Below, piece by piece: positions 17,694 to 25,754 of a DNA stretch of 64,000 nucleotides. A model generated the notes under the pieces. The model worked only from the letters and a program-made list of their open reading frames with translations, was not told the DNA's origin and did no database searches. Made by a program: the position numbers and the translations under genes. Location: the NCBI RefSeq assembly GCF_016908555.1, contig NZ_JAFBEE010000007.1:1-64000 (forward strand). The letters run 5' to 3'. This DNA comes from Alkaliphilus hydrothermalis (GTDB lineage: Bacteria; Bacillota; Clostridia; Peptostreptococcales; Natronincolaceae). How positions within the stretch are numbered: the stretch's first letter is position 1; every line of letters starts with the position of its first letter.

Positions 17694-18017
17694 TAACCAC
17701 CTCAGATATTTCGACTTTTATTATATAGGGTCCTACAGTAATCCCCTTTATATTCATTTTAGAAAACATGCTTTGTCACATATTCCCTATTATGATTATA
17801 CCAATTTAACTAAACTGTTGCAATAAACCATCATAAACCCTTCTTAATTGAAGTCATCAGACATATAGGTATGTACTCCCCCCTTAAAAGTAATACTAAT
17901 GATGTGGGTTGCCGATTGTGCAGTTGACCAAATAAATAAATCTACAATAACAGTTTTAGTTTTTCAGTATTTAGTTAACAATTAAAATAAAATATATTTG
18001 ATTAAGGAGAAGGTTTT
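17694..18017. other. Divergent promoter region between capA-like gene and gerA operon
   Basis: 324 nt without an ORF. Leftward, a TATAAT-like box lies near 17725 for the capA-like gene. Rightward, the last 80 nt are very AT-rich and end in AAGGAGAAGG for gerAA. I could not find a convincing forespore SigG promoter (GNATR ... CATNNTA) by eye. Confidence 0.4.
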
Positions 18018-19523
18018 ATGTGGTTCCGAGGCTGGATCAACAATATTGCTAACAATAAAAAAACTTCTTTACAGGAGGAATCCTTCAATCCTAATGCTAA
18101 GGGTGAAGTCTCCAAGGAGGCCATTGTAGCCTATCTACAGGATGTTGATGATGCCTTGATTAAGGATATTTCTGTTGGTAAAGGGAGTGCTACCATTGTT
18201 TATATTAAATCTCTGGTTAAGATGGAAATCCTACAGGAATTAGTCATTACTCCCTTAAATACATTTGAAAACCAAGATGATCCCGAAGAAGTCCTAAAAA
18301 TCTCAGAAAAACTGGCATTTGATGAGCTCCCTAAACTTATTGAAGGGGTTATGAGTGGTCTTTGCATCATTATCTTTTATGATAGGAAATCAATTTATAC
18401 AATAGATACCTTCAGTCCACCGGTTAGAAACCTTACCTCCAGTGAAAGCGAATCAACGGTTTTAGGCCCCCAGGAGGCCTTTATCGAGGCTTTAGAATCA
18501 AACTTTTCATTAATCAAAAAACGTATCCGTAACCCGAATCTTAAGACGAAGGTCTTACTATTGGGAACCGAGACTAGGAATTCAGTTGGGGTTTTATATA
18601 TTAGGGGTATAGCCAACCAAGAAAATGTCCAACGGGTACTGTATCGTCTGCGAAACATTGAATTTATGGGTTTTGGAGGAACAGCAGTTTTAAAGCAAAT
18701 GCTGGAGGACAAACCCTACTCCCCCTTCCCTCAGTTTGGGATCACTCAACGGGTTGATGCGGCTGTCTCAGCCCTACTGGATGGAAGGATAGTTATTTTT
18801 CTCAACGGCAGTCCAGAGGCAGCCATCTGTCCCACTTCATTTTTTGAAATGTTTGTGTCCCCTGAGGACTACTATAACCGCTGGACTACAGCTTCATTAC
18901 TGAGGTCTCTGAGATTTTTCGGCTTTTTTGCAACCATTATGCTGACACCCCTATATGTATCGGTACTTACCTATCATCCAGAGGTATTACCCTCAACCCT
19001 CCTATCCCTTTTAATGGAGTCCAGGACTAAGGTTCCCTTTCCTCCTGTTATCGAGGTGCTGATTATTGAATTAGTCATAGAGGTTTTAAGGGAGGCAGGG
19101 GCACGGATGCCTACTAAAATTGGTCAGACCATCGGTATCGTAGGGGGTATTGTCATCGGAACGGCAGCCGTTGACGCAGGATTAGCCAGTAACATATTAA
19201 TTGTCCTGGTGGCGATTTCCGCCCTCCTATCCTTTCTACCCCCAAATTTTCTAATGAGTAATGGGAGTCGCTTTATAAGATATTTCTTTATTTTGGCAGC
19301 TGCCCTCTATGGATTTTTAGGACAGATGATTGCATTAGCATGGTTGTTGGCCCATCTGGCTAATTTGACCTCCTTAGGTAGTCCCTATATGACTCCTGTT
19401 ATCCCTAGATCAGCTACAGATCTACTGGATAGTGTCCTAAGGGCTCCTATCAATTTTTTTATCAAGAGAAAAGGCATATCTAGATCAAAAAAGGAATTGA
19501 CTAGACCTACAGATGAGGAGTAA
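18018..19523 (+). CDS. Spore germination receptor subunit, GerAA family (second receptor)
   Basis: 501-aa A subunit of a second GerA-type receptor. The N-terminal soluble region includes SNFSLIKKRIRNPNLKTKVLLLG and VDAAVSALLDGRIVIFLNGSPEA. The membrane part has the conserved TKVPFPPVIEVLIIELVIEVLREAGARMP and IGQTIGIVGGIVIGTAAVDAGL blocks. The start ATG follows AAGGAGAAGG. It heads an ordered gerAA-gerAB-gerAC operon, with only 5 nt before gerAB. Its sequence differs clearly from the 12029-13459 paralogue, so the two receptors probably answer different germinants. Confidence 0.96.
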   Translation: MWFRGWINNIANNKKTSLQEESFNPNAKGEVSKEAIVAYLQDVDDALIKDISVGKGSATIVYIKSLVKMEILQELVITPLNTFENQDDPEEVLKISEKLAFDELPKLIEGVMSGLCIIIFYDRKSIYTIDTFSPPVRNLTSSESESTVLGPQEAFIEALESNFSLIKKRIRNPNLKTKVLLLGTETRNSVGVLYIRGIANQENVQRVLYRLRNIEFMGFGGTAVLKQMLEDKPYSPFPQFGITQRVDAAVSALLDGRIVIFLNGSPEAAICPTSFFEMFVSPEDYYNRWTTASLLRSLRFFGFFATIMLTPLYVSVLTYHPEVLPSTLLSLLMESRTKVPFPPVIEVLIIELVIEVLREAGARMPTKIGQTIGIVGGIVIGTAAVDAGLASNILIVLVAISALLSFLPPNFLMSNGSRFIRYFFILAAALYGFLGQMIALAWLLAHLANLTSLGSPYMTPVIPRSATDLLDSVLRAPINFFIKRKGISRSKKELTRPTDEE

Positions 19524-19528
19524 TAAAA

Positions 19529-20620
19529 ATGGATAAAGGAAATTATCAAAAACTCAATCAATATCATGTCATTTTCTTAATCAATGGAGGAATTGCTGGA
19601 CTAGGTATTCTCACTCTACCTAATGACTTAAGCTCAATGGGATTTAATCAGTGGTTGGTGCCCCTTATCTTAGGATTAGTTGCAAATCTAGCTTTATTCC
19701 CCATGATTAAGCTATGCTCCAACTACCCTAAAAACAATTTATATGAAATTAACGAAAAATTGTTGGGACCCCTATTAGGAAAAATAATAAATATTCTTAT
19801 AACTGGTTACGCCATTATCGCTTTATCAAGGGTATTGAGGGGTTACCTTACCCTTATCCAAACAACTTTACTACCCCAAAAAAGCATTATAGGTCCCCTT
19901 ATCATTCTTCTCCTCTTATCTGCCTATGTAGTTAAGGGGGGGATTAAGTCGGTGGCACGATTTGCCATATTAGGTTTTTTCCTTACTGCATGGACCATTT
20001 ACTTTTCCCAGTGGCCCATCATTAATGGGGATGTAAGAAATTTTCTTCCCCTGTTTAACTTTACGAGGAATGATTTTCTATATGCCTTCCATAGGGGTTA
20101 TTTCTCTATGCTGGGTTATGAAATCATATTGTTTTATTTTCCCTACATTATGGATCAAAAGAGGGCCTTCAAACATGCTTCAATAGGGATCTGGATAACG
20201 ATGTTTTTGTATTGGGCAGTATGTGCCTCCAGTGTTGTCTATTTTTCTATATGGCAGATGAGTCACCTTCGGTATCCTGTCCTTAGTCTGCTAAAATCAA
20301 TTCAATTATCCTTTGTAGAAAGGGTTGAGAATTTTTTTATTGCCCTTTGGGTATTTCTTATTCTATCTACAGCTTGCCTACTTCTTTGGTTGGCTCAGAA
20401 GGGGATTAAATCTATTTTAAAAAAGCCGACAGATTTATCCCTCTATGGAGTTCTCCCCATTATTTTTCTTATGATCAAGGGGCCCATACCAAATCGATAC
20501 GAAGTTTTCCTATATGAAAATTTGACCATTTACGGTGGATATTTCTTAAATTTATGGGCAATCATTCTTTTATTCCTCCATTATATAAAACAGACCAGGG
20601 AAGGGAAGGAAGCAGCATGA
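19529..20620 (+). CDS. Spore germination permease, GerAB family (second receptor)
   Basis: 363-aa integral membrane protein with about 10 predicted membrane segments, beginning with the family-typical LNQYHVIFLINGGIAGLGILTLP. It is the B (permease-like) subunit of the second receptor. The ATG follows GAGGAG. Its stop codon overlaps the ATG of gerAC (ATGA), so B and C are translationally coupled. Confidence 0.95.
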   Translation: MDKGNYQKLNQYHVIFLINGGIAGLGILTLPNDLSSMGFNQWLVPLILGLVANLALFPMIKLCSNYPKNNLYEINEKLLGPLLGKIINILITGYAIIALSRVLRGYLTLIQTTLLPQKSIIGPLIILLLLSAYVVKGGIKSVARFAILGFFLTAWTIYFSQWPIINGDVRNFLPLFNFTRNDFLYAFHRGYFSMLGYEIILFYFPYIMDQKRAFKHASIGIWITMFLYWAVCASSVVYFSIWQMSHLRYPVLSLLKSIQLSFVERVENFFIALWVFLILSTACLLLWLAQKGIKSILKKPTDLSLYGVLPIIFLMIKGPIPNRYEVFLYENLTIYGGYFLNLWAIILLFLHYIKQTREGKEAA

Positions 20621-21732
20621 GGAAGTTATTGATTTTTATACTTTTGTTATCTATCACGGTCTCCAGTGGATGTGCCCGTCGGGTGCGGGGGCCAAAGCTA
20701 GAAAGTATGGGTCTTGTTGGAGTCATTGGATTTGATCTAGCAGAGGATGGTAGAACTGAAATGACTGTTGCCATGCCCCAGTTCCCCTATGCCTTTGAAG
20801 AGGAGATCCAATTCTTTTCCGCCACTGTAGACCTTACCCACGAAGCCTTAGTTGAGTTCACCAAAAAATCCGATAAACTCCTTAAGTATAGCCATTTAAT
20901 GGTGGTTCTTTTTAGTGAAAAATATGCAAGGGAAAAGGGCCTTATACAGCCTATTTTGGATATGTATCGCAACTGCGATATAGGGGATGACGTTTACATA
21001 GCTGTTACTAAAGCCTCTGCAAAAGAAATTATGATGATGGATCTCCCCCATCATCCCACCCTGGTACGGTATTTGAGCTTCCTTCTAGAACCTAGGGAGG
21101 AGACAGCCTTTAACCCCTTTGCCACCATTCATGACTTTGTCCGTCGTAGTACCAGTAATGTGTATGATCCTGTTGTTCCCTATATCGAAAAACAGAAGGA
21201 TAAATCCATTAAAATTTCCAAAATTGCTATCTTTGAGAATGATAAAATGATTGATACCATAACCCCTGAAGAGGCCAATATTCTAGAAAGTCTAACAAAT
21301 CGTAAAAAATTGTCAGCCATTAAGTTGGAGACAGAAGAAAAGGATGACCTAGGAAATCCCCTCTATGTCATGATAGAATTTATTCAGTCTAATGTAGAGA
21401 TGTCCAGTAATAAAAATTTAGATTCCCCAAAGGTGAAGGTTAAGCTGAATTTTGTTGGAACTTTAATGGGATATACAGGGGATAGAAACTTAGATAAACC
21501 CGAAGGGTTATTGGCCCTTGAGGACCTTCTTAACAAAAATATGGAAAAACAGGTTTTTGACTTGCTCAACAAACTAAAAAAGCTAAAAGTCGACCCCATC
21601 GGTGTCGGTCAAGAATTTAGAATGTATCATCGGGGGAAGTGGAATAAAGATCTTTGGAGGGAAGCTATTCCTAATATTGAGTATAATATAGAAGTAGATT
21701 CAAAATTCTTGAATACAGGAACGATAGATTAG
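20617..21732 (+). CDS. Spore germination lipoprotein, GerAC family (second receptor)
   Basis: 371-aa C subunit. A lipoprotein signal peptide (MRKLLIFILLLSITVSSGC) gives the lipidated Cys19, followed by a basic RRVRGPK stretch. The C-terminal domain ends KLKKLKVDPIGVGQEFRMYHRGKWNKDLW, as in other Ger(x)C proteins. A longer reading from 20554 is possible but would put residues in front of the signal peptide; the ATG at 20617 overlapping the gerAB stop and preceded by AAGGGAAGGA is correct. Confidence 0.94.
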   Translation: MRKLLIFILLLSITVSSGCARRVRGPKLESMGLVGVIGFDLAEDGRTEMTVAMPQFPYAFEEEIQFFSATVDLTHEALVEFTKKSDKLLKYSHLMVVLFSEKYAREKGLIQPILDMYRNCDIGDDVYIAVTKASAKEIMMMDLPHHPTLVRYLSFLLEPREETAFNPFATIHDFVRRSTSNVYDPVVPYIEKQKDKSIKISKIAIFENDKMIDTITPEEANILESLTNRKKLSAIKLETEEKDDLGNPLYVMIEFIQSNVEMSSNKNLDSPKVKVKLNFVGTLMGYTGDRNLDKPEGLLALEDLLNKNMEKQVFDLLNKLKKLKVDPIGVGQEFRMYHRGKWNKDLWREAIPNIEYNIEVDSKFLNTGTID

Positions 21733-21810
21733 AAAAACAACCATTTACTTAAGTGAGCAAATTTCATAATTCTTAAGCATTGATTTTACAAGTTTTTTTA
21801 GTCACAAAAA

Positions 21811-21977
21811 ATGGATTCACCCCAATTTGTCGAAAAGATTAAATCGATTAAAGATCTTGTAGAAATATCCAACTATCCCCATGCTGTTATTTTTTAGGTG
21901 CTCTATTAAGTGCCATCTATTATAATCGCAAAGGGGCAGAATTTAAACCAAATGATTTATTTTCTATGGTCCTTTAA
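21811..21977 (+). pseudogene. Frameshifted small ORF (about 55 aa if repaired)
   Basis: Reading from ATG 21811 gives 28 residues (MDSPQFVEKIKSIKDLVEIS...) and a TAG at 21895. If one T were added to the run of six T at 21890-21895 the frame would continue through LGALLSAIYYNRKGAEF to TAA at 21977, giving a 55-residue protein with an amphipathic start and a short hydrophobic centre. No good Shine-Dalgarno precedes it. It may be a decayed gene, a slippage-controlled one, a sequencing error or chance. Not recognised. Confidence 0.3.
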
Positions 21978-22111
21978 ATTTCTTATCATTGGCATAATTT
22001 ACTAGGTTTTTGAGTAACCTAAACCTATAGGCTAAACGAACTATATATTATATGCTTTATTTCGTCATTTTTCGACATATGTATCACTAAAAATTTTAGG
22101 GGGTTACCAAA

Positions 22112-22288
22112 ATGAGCTTTACAACTTTTCAATCAAGCCTTAATCTAATCCAAATATTTGCCAACAAACTAAATAAAGAAGATATCCACTTTCAAGGAAA
22201 GAAAATTCTCATGAAAAATTATGCTAATCATCTTCGCCTTAATCTAACTGACAATATGATTGAAGAAGTTTTAGGGGGATGTTATTAG
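22112..22288 (+). CDS. Small hypothetical protein, 58 aa, ending GGCY
   Basis: ATG at 22112 follows TTAGGGGG with good spacing. The 58-residue product begins MSFTTFQSSLNLIQIFANKL, is helical and mildly basic in the middle, and ends MIEEVLGGCY. No homologue is known to me. A Gly-Gly near the C-terminus followed by Cys-Tyr is reminiscent of processed or modified peptides, but no maturation enzyme lies nearby, so this is only an observation. It is convergent with the candidate small RNA at 22310-22485. Confidence 0.45.
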   Translation: MSFTTFQSSLNLIQIFANKLNKEDIHFQGKKILMKNYANHLRLNLTDNMIEEVLGGCY

Positions 22289-22309
22289 GTAAAATATAAA
22301 AACAAGCAC

Positions 22310-22485
22310 TAAAAAAGAGAGGTTATAAGCCTCTCTTATTGCTTGTTATATCCAAAATACCGTTTGCCCTATTTTGACACCTATCATGACGATAGGTGGG
22401 TGCTCGCATAAATACTTCAACCTTCCTCTGCCTCGTTAGGTCTTACTCTAGGCTCGATTTCCATATCTAGTATTAAAGCTCCCGT
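22310..22485 (-). ncRNA. Candidate small RNA with own promoter and terminator
   Basis: Immediately downstream of tRNA-Leu(GAG), the minus strand has a promoter (22492-22520) and, about 175 nt later, a strong terminator (22311-22336). There is no ORF with a ribosome binding site between them. The RNA would contain a stem pairing AUAAAUAC near its 5' end with GUAUUUAU about 75 nt later, a CACCUAUC/GAUAGGUG hairpin (22378-22396 region), and the stretch GAGCACCCACCU. I considered 6S RNA and SRP RNA, but the layout does not clearly fit either. It may instead be simply the 3' trailer of the tRNA transcript. Confidence 0.45.
22311..22336 (-). terminator. Terminator of the tRNA-Leu / small RNA transcript
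   Basis: On the minus strand AGAGAGG and CCTCTCT pair around a 7-nt loop and are followed by a run of T (the A-run at 22311-22316 on the + strand). Confidence 0.8.
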
Positions 22486-22491
22486 ATTTAT

Positions 22492-22520
22492 ATTGTAGGT
22501 TCAAAATAAAAGCTTCACAA
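22492..22520 (-). promoter_or_regulatory. SigA-type promoter of the candidate small RNA
   Basis: On the minus strand, TTGTGA (22515-22520) and TACAAT (22492-22497) are separated by exactly 17 nt. Transcription would start near 22485, inside the region downstream of tRNA-Leu. Confidence 0.5.
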
Positions 22521-22541
22521 GTATTTCAGAAAACTTTGTAT

Positions 22542-22626
22542 TGGTGCGGATGGCGGGATTTGAACCCGCACGCCCAGTGAGCACTACCCCCTCAAGATAG
22601 CGTGTCTGCCGTTCCACCACATCCGC
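22542..22626 (-). tRNA. tRNA-Leu (anticodon GAG)
   Basis: An 85-nt class II tRNA with the 3' CCA encoded. The acceptor stem GCGGATG pairs with CATCCGC, the T-arm reads GCGGGTTCAAATCCCGC, and a variable arm is present. The anticodon stem-loop CTATC-TTGAGGG-GGTAG gives anticodon GAG, which reads CUC and CUU leucine codons. Confidence 0.95.
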
Positions 22627-22745
22627 TGATTACTTGGTACTTTAATATTATAATACCCTAAATCCTAAATGTCAATTCCTTAAATCATAGTGGTTAAAAG
22701 AGGAAGCCAAGTCCAGTCTTATGACTTCCTCTTAAGTTTATCTAG

Positions 22746-24380
22746 TTATTCTGCCTTAGTATTAATATACCATTCATTAATATTCTTAAATACATCAAAG
22801 CTGTTAGGCCCCTTATCTCCCTTTACATGATCCTTTACTAGAATGCCATCATTTTGAAAGAATAGGCTAAAATATGGTAAATCACTAACGATATGCTTCT
22901 GTAACGCTTGATAATGCTTCAACTTTGCTTCTCTATTGGGAGATTTAAAGGCTTCCTCTAATAGTACATCCATTGTCTCATTTGAATACGAGATAAAGTT
23001 TGTCTCACCGATTCGAGAAGAATGAAAGGCAAAGGATAAATCAGGAACATGAGCTAACTCCCAGCCTCCTAAAACAATATCATAGTCGCCTTTTGTAATT
23101 GCCTCATTGAAGGCTTCCCATTCAAGGAAAACTACTTCAAGTTCAATTCCCACTGCCGCCATCTCCTCTTGAATCAAGTAGGCAGTTTTTTCTCTTAATA
23201 AATTGCCTTGGTTAGTTACTAGCTTGAAGGATAGTTGATCCCCCTCTTCATTACTTCTCACCCCAGCATTTTCTCCAAGGGTAAAACCAGCTTCATCTAA
23301 GGTCTTCTTGGCAGTTTCTACATCATAGCCATACTGAAGGCCAGCTTCGTCATATAGCCACGACTGAGGATTGATGGGAACCTCTGCCACTGTGGCATGG
23401 TCTAGATAAATGTTCTTGACCATCTTATGGCGGTCAATACCGTAAGCAAAGGCTTTTCTAACGTTTAAGTTTTGTAGTAGTCCGTTTTTAAAGTTAAAAC
23501 CAATGAATTCATAGTTATTGCTTACAAACTCATATACATTTACATTTTTCTTATCAGAATATATCCCCCAGTCAATGGATACTGGTCTTGCAAAATCCAA
23601 CTCGCCATTTTCAAATAAAGACAGTTGTGCTTCTGTATCTGGGACAATTGCAACTTCAACTGTATCGATATAAGGTTTATCACCCCAATAGTTAGCGTTT
23701 TTCTTTAACTTTAAAGACTTCATACGTTGATGGTCTTCCAATTCATAAGGACCAGTCCCAATGATCGGGAAGTTTTCGTTTGTTAATTCTGCCACCTTAG
23801 CTCCACCAAATAGATGTTTAGGAATAATTGGAAATGACATTACTTCAAGCCCATTACTAAAGGGTCTTGTGAAAGTAACCTTTAAAGTACCATCTTCCTC
23901 CACCCTCATATCTGAGATTTGCTGTAGACTCATTCTATAGATAGATAATCCTTGTACGTCTTTAATGTTTCCCTTTATTACTTGATAAGTAAACACTACA
24001 TCTTCAGCTGTAAAGTATTGTCCATCATGCCATTTCACATCATCTCTTAATGTAAAATTCACACTTTGTCCATCTCCTGCTATCTTCCAGCTCTTAGCTA
24101 ATAAAGGCTCTACGTCCAATTGCTCATTAAAGGTCACCAAACCCTCATAAATTAAATGTTGCATTTGTTGAAGGCTTCGATTGCTATTGAATAAGGGATT
24201 AGCAGTGTTGAATCTTGTAACGGATAGCTTTAAGTTTCCACCCTCAGCTGGCTGTTGGTTTTCCACAACGGCTTCATTTTCTGGTGTTGGATTGTCCTGT
24301 TGAACTTGATTGGTACATCCGCTCACCAGGAGTGCCAATATTAACGATAAAATTATTAAACTGTACTTTCTTTTCTTCAT
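22746..24380 (-). CDS. Oligopeptide ABC transporter substrate-binding lipoprotein
   Basis: A 544-aa extracellular solute-binding protein of family 5 (OppA/DppA type). A lipoprotein signal ends in LALLVSGC (Cys22) followed by a polar linker. The family signature region is seen around LLAKSWKIAGDGQSVNFTLRDDVKWHDGQYFTAEDVVFTYQ. It would capture peptides or similar ligands at the membrane surface. No permease or ATPase genes are adjacent, so it is an orphan binding protein that must use a transporter encoded elsewhere or act as a sensor. The ATG has a GAGGGGGA site. Confidence 0.92.
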   Translation of the reverse strand: MKKRKYSLIILSLILALLVSGCTNQVQQDNPTPENEAVVENQQPAEGGNLKLSVTRFNTANPLFNSNRSLQQMQHLIYEGLVTFNEQLDVEPLLAKSWKIAGDGQSVNFTLRDDVKWHDGQYFTAEDVVFTYQVIKGNIKDVQGLSIYRMSLQQISDMRVEEDGTLKVTFTRPFSNGLEVMSFPIIPKHLFGGAKVAELTNENFPIIGTGPYELEDHQRMKSLKLKKNANYWGDKPYIDTVEVAIVPDTEAQLSLFENGELDFARPVSIDWGIYSDKKNVNVYEFVSNNYEFIGFNFKNGLLQNLNVRKAFAYGIDRHKMVKNIYLDHATVAEVPINPQSWLYDEAGLQYGYDVETAKKTLDEAGFTLGENAGVRSNEEGDQLSFKLVTNQGNLLREKTAYLIQEEMAAVGIELEVVFLEWEAFNEAITKGDYDIVLGGWELAHVPDLSFAFHSSRIGETNFISYSNETMDVLLEEAFKSPNREAKLKHYQALQKHIVSDLPYFSLFFQNDGILVKDHVKGDKGPNSFDVFKNINEWYINTKAE

Positions 24381-24491
24381 CTTTTGTCCCCCTCTATAGC
24401 ACCTAGGTCATATCTATCTTTACGCAAACTGAAACCCTATATTTTATTATAAACCATATCGATATCTCACGAAATATCAAATTGATATTTG

Positions 24492-25115
24492 CTAAAATAT
24501 GGTTGGTTCTTGTACAAGATGCTTAATCAATTGTAATGAATTCTGCTCTCCATAGATCATTTGATATCGTTCATAATCCCGAAAAACCTTCCGCACATAA
24601 TTTCTAGTCTCTGGAAAAGGGATAACATCCAAATAATCCCCTGTACTGCTATACTCAGGATTTTTTATCCATTTAGTGACATTGCCATTCCCTGCATTGT
24701 AGGCAGCCACCATGAACTGTAGATTGGATTTAAACTCCTTGTCTAGCACTGTGATATACCATATCCCAATTCGAATATTCAACTCTGGCTCATATAAATC
24801 TTCATAGGTAAAGTTTTTAATCTTTAGCATTTCTGCTGCCCAATCCCCTGTCACAGGCGCTATTTGCATCAATCCCCTTGCTTCCCTATGGGAAATGGCC
24901 CTAGGATTAAATCTACTTTCATTTCTAATAATGGCGGCCACAAGGTAAGGGTCTACATCATATTTTTCTGCATATTTCTCCACCATGTCCCGATAATGAA
25001 AAGGATAAATGGTGGTGAGGATATATTTAGCGTTTACCATAACAATTGCCATAATTGCTACTAAGATAATCATTAGTAGGATGTTACGAACTTTTCTGCT
25101 TAATACAATAATCAA
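24492..25115 (-). CDS. Membrane-anchored lytic transglycosylase (Slt domain)
   Basis: About 207 aa. An N-terminal membrane anchor (VRNILLMIILVAIMAIVMV) is followed by a soluble transglycosylase domain that cleaves peptidoglycan between MurNAc and GlcNAc. The catalytic glutamate lies in IIRNESRFNPRAIS, followed by REARGLMQI and VAAYNAGNG, the Slt70-type motifs. Two TTG codons compete as start (25121 and 25115); the second is preferred because GGAGGGG lies 6 nt upstream of it, while it directly touches the first. It follows coaE and polA on the same strand, 28 nt after coaE ends. Confidence 0.9.
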   Translation of the reverse strand: MIIVLSRKVRNILLMIILVAIMAIVMVNAKYILTTIYPFHYRDMVEKYAEKYDVDPYLVAAIIRNESRFNPRAISHREARGLMQIAPVTGDWAAEMLKIKNFTYEDLYEPELNIRIGIWYITVLDKEFKSNLQFMVAAYNAGNGNVTKWIKNPEYSSTGDYLDVIPFPETRNYVRKVFRDYERYQMIYGEQNSLQLIKHLVQEPTIF

Positions 25116-25143
25116 TGACAACCCCTCCGAAAAAAACTATTGC

Positions 25144-25740
25144 CTATTCTATTTCCCTCCACATTTTTACTAACCGTTGCCTTAAGGTCTCCACCCCCCC
25201 TGAGTTATCAATGATTTTATGGGCATACTTCTTCTTTTCTTCAAGGGTCATTTGGGCATGGACTCGTATGTTGGCCTCTCGGTATGCAATACCCTCCCGT
25301 TTCATTAACCGCTCCAACTGAAGGTGTACAGGTATAGCCACCAACCATACCTCCTCGACTAAACTAACCATGTTCATTTCTATTAATAGTGCTGCATCTA
25401 CAATTATAACAGTATCTGGCGCGTTTTTCTTGTGGCAATTTATCTCTTTTTTTATTTCTTGAATAATCCTTGGATGGGTTATTTCATTCAGCTTTTTTAA
25501 GGCTGTTTCATCCTTGAAGACTAAAGCTCCCAGCTTCTTTCGGTCTAACTGACCATCCGCTAATATGTATTCCTCCCCAAAGTAATTCTTAATTTCGTCT
25601 AGGGCCGGTGTACCTTTTTCTACAATTTTTCTGGCAACAAGATCTGCATCGATCACAACTGCCCCTAGTTCTGACAACATCTTTGATACAGTACTTTTTC
25701 CACTGGCAATGCCCCCAGTTAAACCTATCACTTTACCCAT
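25144..25740 (-). CDS. coaE: Dephospho-CoA kinase
   Basis: A 198-aa enzyme that phosphorylates dephospho-CoA at the 3' position of the ribose, the last step of coenzyme A synthesis. The P-loop is GLTGGIASGKST at 6-17, followed by the family motif VVIDADLVAR at 28-37 and the later LERLMKREG. Length and motifs are standard. The ATG at 25740 follows AAGGAG and lies 14 nt after the polA stop. The polA-coaE-transglycosylase order is common in clostridia, so these three are probably one operon. Confidence 0.96.
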   Translation of the reverse strand: MGKVIGLTGGIASGKSTVSKMLSELGAVVIDADLVARKIVEKGTPALDEIKNYFGEEYILADGQLDRKKLGALVFKDETALKKLNEITHPRIIQEIKKEINCHKKNAPDTVIIVDAALLIEMNMVSLVEEVWLVAIPVHLQLERLMKREGIAYREANIRVHAQMTLEEKKKYAHKIIDNSGGVETLRQRLVKMWREIE

Positions 25741-25754
25741 AGCTTTAAATCTCC

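Noticed and set aside
13460..18017. SigG promoters before the germination genes
   Set aside because: Several partial matches (GAATA and similar) were seen, but none had an acceptable -10 element at 17-18 nt, so no promoter is reported.
22310..22485. 6S RNA or SRP RNA identity for the RNA beside tRNA-Leu
   Set aside because: The 5' and 3' ends do not pair into the long rod expected of 6S RNA, and the SRP tetraloop motif (GGAAGCAGC type) is absent. Left as an unnamed candidate.
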